From an uncultured Oscillospiraceae bacterium (GTDB lineage: Bacteria > Bacillota > Clostridia > Oscillospirales > Oscillospiraceae), in assembly GCA_900763685.1 (NCBI GenBank), contig CAAFLF010000033.1, forward strand, positions 1 to 8,524: a stretch of DNA of 8,524 nt, written 5' to 3'. A program made the position numbers and the translations under genes. Positions 1-5,309 of this stretch are shown here, piece by piece. Each line of letters begins with the position of its first letter. Position 1 is the stretch's first letter. The notes under the pieces were generated by a model. It saw only the letters and a program-made list of their open reading frames with translations. It was not told where the DNA came from and did not search any database.

Positions 1-250
1 ACTATCACCGCTGTGACGATCGCCCCCGCCCGGGGGCGTGAGTAGAAATCTTGACTGGATTGGCACCACTATCACCGCTGTGACGATCGCCCCCGCCCGG
101 GGGCGTGAGTAGAAATTCCCAGTAGGCGTCGATGGCCGCCCCGTCGTCGTTGGATCACCCCTGCGCTGGGGCGTGAGTAGAAATCTGGATGGCGGCCAGA
201 TCGTGGAGGTCCTGGACGGATCGCCCCCGCCCAGAGGCGTGAGTAGAAAT
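1..250 (+). CRISPR. CRISPR array, leader-distal end, type I-C-like repeat
   Basis: Four 32-nt repeats lie at 18-49, 85-116, 153-184 and 219-250. They start GATCGCCCCCGCCC and end GTGAGTAGAAAT, with a hairpin formed by repeat positions 5-10 and 15-20. Spacers are 50-84 (35 nt), 117-152 (36 nt) and 185-218 (34 nt), and a partial spacer fills 1-17. The first two repeats are identical. The third differs at repeat positions 5, 10, 13 and 15, and the fourth at 15 and 17, so decay increases to the right, as expected at the trailer end. The GAAAT 3' end, repeat length and spacer length resemble type I-C arrays, which implies transcription on the + strand with the leader and any cas genes to the left, outside the window. 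Subtype is inferred from the repeat only. Confidence 0.95.
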
Positions 251-284
251 AGGAAGGTGTGTAAGCCCCGAAAGTCGATGCCAT

Positions 285-314
285 GATCTCCCCGCTCGGC
301 AGATGGGCAAAAAT
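285..314 (+). repeat. Highly degenerate terminal CRISPR repeat
   Basis: Exactly 34 nt (one spacer length) after the last clear repeat, the sequence begins GATCTCCCCGCTCGG and ends AAAAAT. Allowing one missing C, its first 15 nt match the array repeat at about 13 positions, and the end mimics AGAAAT. The middle is not recognisable and the unit is about 30 nt instead of 32. The matching spacing and the matching start and end make it a decayed last repeat, with 251-284 as a relic spacer. Chance similarity in GC-rich DNA cannot be fully excluded. Confidence 0.6.
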
Positions 315-364
315 CACTCAGAGTCTTCCCAGAAAAACCAGGCATCTATCCCCCCACAAACAAA

Positions 365-397
365 GCCCCACCGAAGGGAACCTCCCTTCGGTGGGGC
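365..397. terminator. Bidirectional intrinsic terminator between CRISPR array and PAP2 gene
   Basis: A perfect 15-bp stem (365-379 with 383-397) has a 3-nt ACC loop. On the minus strand it lies 40 nt past the phosphatase stop and is followed by TTTGTTTG. On the + strand it is followed by CTTTCTCGTT and could stop CRISPR transcription. The inner 13 bp of the stem recur in the terminator at 5148-5185. Confidence 0.85.
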
Positions 398-437
398 CTT
401 TCTCGTTATCATCATTTGTCCCCCCGCCCACCGGGGC

Positions 438-983
438 TCAGCGGACGCTCCGCTCCCGGCGGAGCGCCGCCTTCTCCAGGGCCCGGCCGCCCTGGCGGAA
501 GGTCAGCTCGCCGATGGCGACGCCCAGCGCCACCGCTCCCAGGATGTCGCTGGGGAAGTGGACATAGAGGTAGAGCCGGGAGAAGGCGATGAGCGCCGCC
601 AGGGAGATGGCGGCCCAGCCGAAGCGTCGGTCCGTCCTCGTCAGGATGGTCGCCCCGATGACGGAGGAGAGCGTGTGCCCCGAGGGGAAGGAGTAGTCCG
701 CGGGGTTCGCGATCAGCAGCGGGACGCTCTCCAGCCAGCAGGGACGGGGCCGGGCGATGACGTTTTTCAGGAACACGTTCCCCACCAGGACCCCGGCGGC
801 CAGACCGCCCAGCAGAAGGACGCCCTGCTTGCGGTACTTCTTTGCGCGGAGCATCCCGCCCGCCGCCGCCAGCCAGATGGCGCCGCCGTTGCCCAGAGCG
901 GTGATCTTCGGCATCAGGAAGTCCAGAAACGGGCAGGTCAGGGCGTCGTGGATCCCGTGCAGAATGGTCCAGTCCAGGCTCAT
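438..983 (-). CDS. PAP2-family membrane phosphatase (probable undecaprenyl-diphosphatase type)
   Basis: This 181-residue membrane protein carries the complete PAP2 catalytic signature: K73-x6-R80-P81, P100-S-G-H103, and S135-R136-x5-H142-x3-D146. In this family the two histidines and the aspartate carry out phosphate-ester hydrolysis through a phospho-histidine. Short bacterial members commonly dephosphorylate undecaprenyl diphosphate or phosphatidylglycerol phosphate at the outer face of the membrane. Several hydrophobic helices surround the motifs, and the length is typical. The ATG at 983 follows GGGGGAG at good spacing and overlaps the TGA of the upstream fusion gene (ATGA), which suggests translational coupling. 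Being coupled to a DUF368 domain favours the undecaprenyl carrier as substrate, but the sequence alone cannot decide between lipid substrates. The gene ends 40 nt before a strong terminator. Confidence 0.92.
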   Translation of the reverse strand: MSLDWTILHGIHDALTCPFLDFLMPKITALGNGGAIWLAAAGGMLRAKKYRKQGVLLLGGLAAGVLVGNVFLKNVIARPRPCWLESVPLLIANPADYSFPSGHTLSSVIGATILTRTDRRFGWAAISLAALIAFSRLYLYVHFPSDILGAVALGVAIGELTFRQGGRALEKAALRRERSVR

Positions 984-2650
984 GACAGACTCTCCCCCTT
1001 TTGGACCACCCGGCGCTTCGCCTCCCGCCGCTCCATGGTCTTCCGTAAGAATTCCAGCGCCAGCAGGATCACCGCACCCAGAAGGAAGGCCGGGACCTGG
1101 AAGGTGGCGGCGTCCATGGGCGGCAGGGGCGGGTCCAGACTGGCGGGACCGTTCGCGATGGCGTAGAGGGAGCCCAGCATCAGCCCCAGGATCAGCCAGA
1201 CCGTCTGCCCCCGGTACTTCCGCAGGGCGGTGCGGATGGCGTGGATGGAGAGCCCCACCCCAGCCAGGACGCCGAGGCCCAGGGCGCAGAGCCCGGGGAC
1301 CACATCGAATTGAAGCCGCAGGAAGCGGTGGACGGCCTGGATGGTGGGGAGATACACCCCCGCGATCAGCAGGATGGAGGAGCCGGAGATGCCGGGCAGC
1401 ACCATGGCGGTGATGGCCACGGCGCCGGAGAGGAAGAGGTAGCCGAATTGGGGCAGGGAGAGCTGGGTATAGCTCATGCTGCCAAGGGTCTCGGTGCCGG
1501 AGCGGAGCAGCGTCAGCCCCACCACGATGGCGACGCCCAGGAGAAGGAACCAGCCGTGGCGGGCGGGCCGCGCCAGGAGCGCCTTCCGCTCCGACAGCGC
1601 CACGAAGGGGATGGAGCAGGCCGTGAGCCCCAGGAAGAGGGAGCTCATGAAGTAGATGTTCCTCGCAAAGAGGCCGGAGAGCAGCACCACACAGGCGGCC
1701 ATGCCCGCGTCCCAGCCGAGGCCCAGCTTCAGGAGGTAGAGGAGCCCCGCCTTCCGCTCCGCTCCCGTCCCCCGGAAGAGGCCGTGGAGGGCGTCCAGAA
1801 AGCGCTTGCAGAAGCCCAGGATAAAGGCGATGGTGCCGCCGGAGACGCCGGGGACGCTGTCCGCCAGCGCTGGGACACCGTCCAGCGTGACCGCGACGCC
1901 GCCCCCGCTCAGCCCCTCCGTCACCGCCGCCAGGGTCTCCCGCAGGGGCAGGGCCTCCCGCTGCACGGGATACTCGCTCACGTCCATCTTGGCGAACTCG
2001 AAGAGCCGGTTCACCATGGCCTCCATGTCCGCCTCCTTGGCCCGGATGGTCCGGAGATACCGCTCCTTGGCCGCCTCGTCCTGGGCGACGCCCTCCAGCA
2101 GCGCCTCCGTATAGGCCCGGATGGAGGTCAGGGGGCTTTTCAGGTCGTGGGACATCCCAGCGATGAGCTCTTGCTTCCGCTGCTGCTCGGACTGCCGCTC
2201 CTCCAGGGACGCCTTCAGCCGGGCAGCCATCTCGTCCACGGCGTCGCAGGCCGCCTTGAACTCGTCCGCCTCCCGGTAGGCGATGGGGGTGTCCAGGTCG
2301 CCGTCCCGGACGCGGGCGACACCCGCCGTCAGGGCCTCCAGAGGCTCCGAGATATGGCGGAAGAGGTTCCGGGTCAGGTAGTAGTTGGTCCAGGCGATGG
2401 TCAGCAACAGCGCCATGACCACCGCCCCGGCGTAGACGCGGAGGATGGCGGCGGAGTCCGAGAGCAGGCGCTCGATCTCCTCCCCCGTCTGGTGCAGCTC
2501 CCCCAGGGAGATCCCCAGCTGGGGCAGGTACACCCGCTCCAGTAGCGTGAAACCGATGCCCAGGCCGATGAGCAGCAGCACCGCCGCCACCAGCACCGGG
2601 ATCACGAACATGGCGATATTGGACCTCGCCAAGCGCTTCTTAATGGTCAT
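980..2650 (-). CDS. Fusion protein: truncated sensor histidine kinase joined to DUF368 (PopT-like) transporter domain
   Basis: 556 residues from the ATG at 2650, chosen because GGGAGG precedes it. The upstream ATG at 2683 overlaps the -10 box. Residues 11-34 and 69-92 are membrane helices around a short outer loop, about 93-146 a HAMP domain, and about 157-224 a HisKA domain with the H-box GMSHDLKSPLTS (His168). The sequence then runs VAVTLDGVPALAD, which looks like the first strand of the HATPase_c domain, and passes directly into SVPGVSGGT (PGVSGG at 267-272). From there to about 540 it is a DUF368 protein, with a second PGISGSS motif at 419. The ATP-binding N, G1 and G2 boxes are absent, so the kinase half cannot autophosphorylate in the usual way. 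The DUF368 half lacks only about 20-25 N-terminal residues. DUF368 proteins (PopT) recycle undecaprenyl phosphate across the membrane. The stop overlaps the PAP2 start. The best reading is a deletion that joined two neighbouring genes. An assembly artefact is the main alternative. Confidence 0.85.
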   Translation of the reverse strand: MTIKKRLARSNIAMFVIPVLVAAVLLLIGLGIGFTLLERVYLPQLGISLGELHQTGEEIERLLSDSAAILRVYAGAVVMALLLTIAWTNYYLTRNLFRHISEPLEALTAGVARVRDGDLDTPIAYREADEFKAACDAVDEMAARLKASLEERQSEQQRKQELIAGMSHDLKSPLTSIRAYTEALLEGVAQDEAAKERYLRTIRAKEADMEAMVNRLFEFAKMDVSEYPVQREALPLRETLAAVTEGLSGGGVAVTLDGVPALADSVPGVSGGTIAFILGFCKRFLDALHGLFRGTGAERKAGLLYLLKLGLGWDAGMAACVVLLSGLFARNIYFMSSLFLGLTACSIPFVALSERKALLARPARHGWFLLLGVAIVVGLTLLRSGTETLGSMSYTQLSLPQFGYLFLSGAVAITAMVLPGISGSSILLIAGVYLPTIQAVHRFLRLQFDVVPGLCALGLGVLAGVGLSIHAIRTALRKYRGQTVWLILGLMLGSLYAIANGPASLDPPLPPMDAATFQVPAFLLGAVILLALEFLRKTMERREAKRRVVQKGESLS

Positions 2651-2681
2651 AGTCCTGACCTCCCACCGTAAGATCAAGCCC

Positions 2682-2690
2682 ATTATACCA
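2682..2690 (-). promoter_or_regulatory. Extended -10 promoter for the fusion gene-PAP2 operon
   Basis: Read on the minus strand this is TGGTATAAT, a perfect -10 hexamer with the TGn extension. No good -35 is seen 16-18 nt upstream, which is tolerated in extended -10 promoters. Transcription would start near 2675, leaving a leader of about 25 nt with GGGAGG before the ATG at 2650. This placement rules out the ATG at 2683 as the start. Confidence 0.7.
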
Positions 2691-2873
2691 CAAAGATCCC
2701 CCCGGACTTAAACAGAAATTAAACCGTCTCTCCCTTTTTCAGCGCCTCCGGGGCGGAGACCGCCTCCGTCGGACGGAATTTTACAAACCCCGCGTTGCGG
2801 ACTTTACATTCCCTTGCTAGGCTGGGAACTGGGCCGGATGACAGCCCGAATTCTGACAAGGGAGGATTTCCCT
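2691..2873. other. Divergent intergenic region
   Basis: This gap separates the minus-strand operon from the + strand SLH-protein gene. It contains a GC-rich block at about 2741-2775 with small inverted repeats (for example GGCGG-AGA-CCGCC) and no T-tract, so it is not a clear terminator. For the + gene only weak promoter elements are visible: TTTACA at 2780 and TACATT at 2805 (19-nt spacing), or TTGCGG at 2795. I do not call a promoter. GGGAGG at about 2860 is the ribosome binding site for the ATG at 2874. No response-regulator gene lies here to partner the histidine kinase fragment. Confidence 0.5.
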
Positions 2874-5132
2874 ATGAGATCAAGCGTAAAACTTCTCAGC
2901 GCCCTGCTGGCGGCGGCCATGCTGCTGCCCTCCCAGGCCATGGCGGCGGAGATCGCACCGGCGGCCGGGACAGCCGCCCTCGCCGCCGAGACGCCCCAGA
3001 CCGGATACGAGGTCACCTTCCAGGCACAGCGCACCAGCGTGGATGTGTACTACTCCAAGAACGACTACTCAGTCCCCAGCGAGACCGGCGTTACCAGCGC
3101 GTTTGCCCGTGACAGCAAAGGCGAAATCGACACCTCCGGCGACGGCCAGGTGAACTTCCGGGTGACCCCGGATGCGGGCTATGAGATCGTCTCCGTCACG
3201 GCGGACCGGAACTACAAAAACCTCAAGGGCGCCGACGATACCGGTGTGGATGGCATCTACCGCCTCACCAGGATCACGGGCCCCGTCACCGTCACCATCA
3301 CCGCGAAAGAGACCGGCGCGGAGCAGCCCGAGGAGCCCAGCTATACCCCGGTCATCACCGGGGATAATCGGGTACAGGGCTTCTACAATGACACCGCCGC
3401 CCTGAAGGCCGAGCTGGCCGGGCGCTATAACTCCGGCGCCATGAGCGCCGACGGCGGCAGCCTGGAGATCGTCCAGTACAACGCCAAAAACGGCTTCGCC
3501 TACGCCGTCAGCGGCGTCAAGGGCAAGCTCATCGCCGTGGACCTGAACGCCTCCCTCTCCGGGGACAAGGCCGCGGAGCTGGGCGGCACGGAGTATGATA
3601 TCAAGTCTCTCGTCAGCGCCGATGGCTTCACCTACGGCGACATGACCTCCGTCTCCGTCTCCCCGGACGGCGGTACCCTGGCCGTGGCCATCCAGGCGGA
3701 GGACTACACGGCGAATGGCATCGTGGCCCTCTTCACCTGCGGCGCCGATGGCTCCCTGACCCTGAGCGGCACGGTCCCCGTGGGCGTCCAGCCGGACATG
3801 GTGACCTTCACCCCGGACGGCAAGTACATCCTCACCGCCAACGAGGGCGAGCCCAGACTGGGCTATACCGCTGAGGGCGCGGTGGACCCCAAGGGTTCCG
3901 TGACCGTCATCGATGCGGCCACCCTCGCTGCCAAAACCGTGGACTTCACCGCCTTTGACAGCGCCGACGCCCGCCAGACCCTGGTGGCGGAGGGCATCGT
4001 CCTGAAGAAGGACACCCTCCCCTCCGTGGATCTGGAGCCGGAGTACATCGCCTGCGACAACGACACCGCCTACATCACCTGCCAGGAGGCCAACGCCATC
4101 GCCGTGCTGGACATCGCAAAGGGTGAGTTCACCGGCGTTTATTCCGTGGGCTTTGAGGACTACTCCCAGGTCCCCATCGACCTCGGCAACAATGACAAGA
4201 CCTACGCCCCCCACACCTACGATGACCTGAAGGGCATCCGGATGCCGGACGCCGTCTCCCTCTATCAGGTGAATGGGACCACCTATCTCATCACCGCCAA
4301 CGAGGGCGACTCCCGTACCTGGCCGGTGGACACGGAGACCGATGTCAACGAGATCAAGAGCAAGACGTCTCCCAACGGCAAGACCTTCGAGAAAAAGGTG
4401 ACCTGGTTCGACGCCAGCCAGTATGACGGCCTGGAGAGCGGCGTGGACTACCTCTTCGGCGGCCGCTCCTTCTCCGTCCTGCGCGTCACGGAAAGCGGCC
4501 TGCAAGAGGTCTATGACAGCGGCAGCGACTTCGAGGCCATCACCGCCAAGCACCTCCCGGACAATTTCAACTGCTCCAACGACAACATCGTCCTGGAGGA
4601 CCGCTCCGGCAAGAAGGGCCCCGAGCCGGAGGGGACCGCCGTGGGCACCGTCAACGGCCGAACCTACGCTTTCATCGCCCTGGAGCGCGTCGGCGGCGTG
4701 ATGATCTATGACGTCACCGACCCCGCCAAGGCCACCTTCGTCAACTACATCAACTCCCGGGAATTCGCGGCCGACATCCAGGGCGACGTGTCCCCCGAGG
4801 GCCTCTGCTTCGTCCCGGCGGCGGCAAGCCGGACCGGCAAGCCCCTGCTGCTGGCGGCCTGCGAGGTCTCCGGCACCCTGGCGGTCTATGAGTTGACCGG
4901 CAAGTCCTCCGGCGGCAATAGCGGCAGCGGCGGCTCCGGTACGCCCGCCCCCGCGGAGCCGGTGAAGTCCCCCTTCACCGACGTTTCCGCCGACTCCCCC
5001 TACGCCGGCGCCATCCGCTGGGCCGCGGAGCGGGGCATCGCCGCGGGCAAGACGGCCGCCACCTTTGACCCCAGCAGCGCCTGCGCCCGGGGCCAGATCG
5101 TCACCCTCCTCCACCGCCTGCTGGCGGACTGA
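2874..5132 (+). CDS. Secreted choice-of-anchor I beta-propeller protein with one C-terminal SLH domain
   Basis: 752 residues from the ATG at 2874, preceded by GGGAGG. Starting at the ATG upstream would put residues before a clear signal peptide (MRSSVKLLSALLAAAM, cleavage near A24-A25). Residues about 44-145 form a beta-rich N-terminal module (YEVTFQAQ to VTVTITAKE) of the kind found in Firmicute surface proteins. About 165-675 is a choice-of-anchor I/YVTN-like beta-propeller, recognised by segments such as SVSPDGGTLAVAIQ, FTPDGKYILTANEGEP, ITANEGDSRTW and GPEPEGTAVG. A Gly/Ser/Pro linker (676-698) leads to one SLH domain (FTDVSADSPYAGAIRWAAE to RGQIVTLLHRLL) at the extreme C-terminus. SLH domains bind secondary cell-wall polymers, so the protein is probably displayed on the surface. 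Members are sometimes annotated as phosphatase-like, but I see no metal-binding site and assign no enzyme activity. A strong terminator follows the stop. Confidence 0.9.
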   Translation: MRSSVKLLSALLAAAMLLPSQAMAAEIAPAAGTAALAAETPQTGYEVTFQAQRTSVDVYYSKNDYSVPSETGVTSAFARDSKGEIDTSGDGQVNFRVTPDAGYEIVSVTADRNYKNLKGADDTGVDGIYRLTRITGPVTVTITAKETGAEQPEEPSYTPVITGDNRVQGFYNDTAALKAELAGRYNSGAMSADGGSLEIVQYNAKNGFAYAVSGVKGKLIAVDLNASLSGDKAAELGGTEYDIKSLVSADGFTYGDMTSVSVSPDGGTLAVAIQAEDYTANGIVALFTCGADGSLTLSGTVPVGVQPDMVTFTPDGKYILTANEGEPRLGYTAEGAVDPKGSVTVIDAATLAAKTVDFTAFDSADARQTLVAEGIVLKKDTLPSVDLEPEYIACDNDTAYITCQEANAIAVLDIAKGEFTGVYSVGFEDYSQVPIDLGNNDKTYAPHTYDDLKGIRMPDAVSLYQVNGTTYLITANEGDSRTWPVDTETDVNEIKSKTSPNGKTFEKKVTWFDASQYDGLESGVDYLFGGRSFSVLRVTESGLQEVYDSGSDFEAITAKHLPDNFNCSNDNIVLEDRSGKKGPEPEGTAVGTVNGRTYAFIALERVGGVMIYDVTDPAKATFVNYINSREFAADIQGDVSPEGLCFVPAAASRTGKPLLLAACEVSGTLAVYELTGKSSGGNSGSGGSGTPAPAEPVKSPFTDVSADSPYAGAIRWAAERGIAAGKTAATFDPSSACARGQIVTLLHRLLAD

Positions 5133-5147
5133 CACCGCGAAGCGTAA

Positions 5148-5185
5148 AAAAACCCACCGAAGGGAAGTCCCTTCGGTGGGTTTTT
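5148..5185. terminator. Intrinsic terminator after the SLH-protein gene
   Basis: The stem CCCACCGAAGGGA (5153-5165) pairs with TCCCTTCGGTGGG (5168-5180). The innermost A-T pair probably opens to give a 4-nt loop. Five A (5148-5152) pair with five T (5181-5185), so it can work in both directions. It begins 16 nt after the SLH-protein stop, and could also serve minus-strand transcription arriving from the collagen-like gene. Confidence 0.92.
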
Positions 5186-5309
5186 CTTCCATTTTTCCAC
5201 CGCTCAGCTCTGCGCCGCGTCCTCCTCCGGCCCATAGTCCAGAAAGCGCTTCATCCACTCACCGCGGCGCCGGGAAGGGTTTCACCTTCACCGGAGCGCT
5301 TTTCCGCGC

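Noticed and set aside
72..317. Minus-strand open frame of 81 codons across the CRISPR array
   Set aside because: Its repeated FYSR segments are the CRISPR repeat in translation. There is no ribosome binding site and the repeat structure explains it.
1241..2545. Long + strand open frame opposite the fusion gene
   Set aside because: Its composition is low-complexity (Gly, Gln, His, Leu), it has no ribosome binding site, and the minus strand encodes recognisable domains.
2741..2775. GC-rich inverted repeats in the divergent intergenic region as an operator or terminator
   Set aside because: Several alternative 5-bp stems are possible and there is no T-tract, so they are not distinguishable from chance in GC-rich DNA.
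5204..5254. Minus-strand 16-codon frame MKRFLDYGPEEDAAQS
   Set aside because: It looks protein-like and could be the tail of a lost gene, but the frame is closed by a TGA a few codons upstream, it lacks a convincing ribosome binding site, and it is too short to support.
3069..5258. Very long (729-codon) minus-strand open frame antisense to the SLH-protein gene
   Set aside because: It is a GC-rich shadow of the real + strand gene. It is Gly/Ala/Val/Asp-rich without domains, and the opposite strand has a signal peptide, propeller motifs and an SLH domain.
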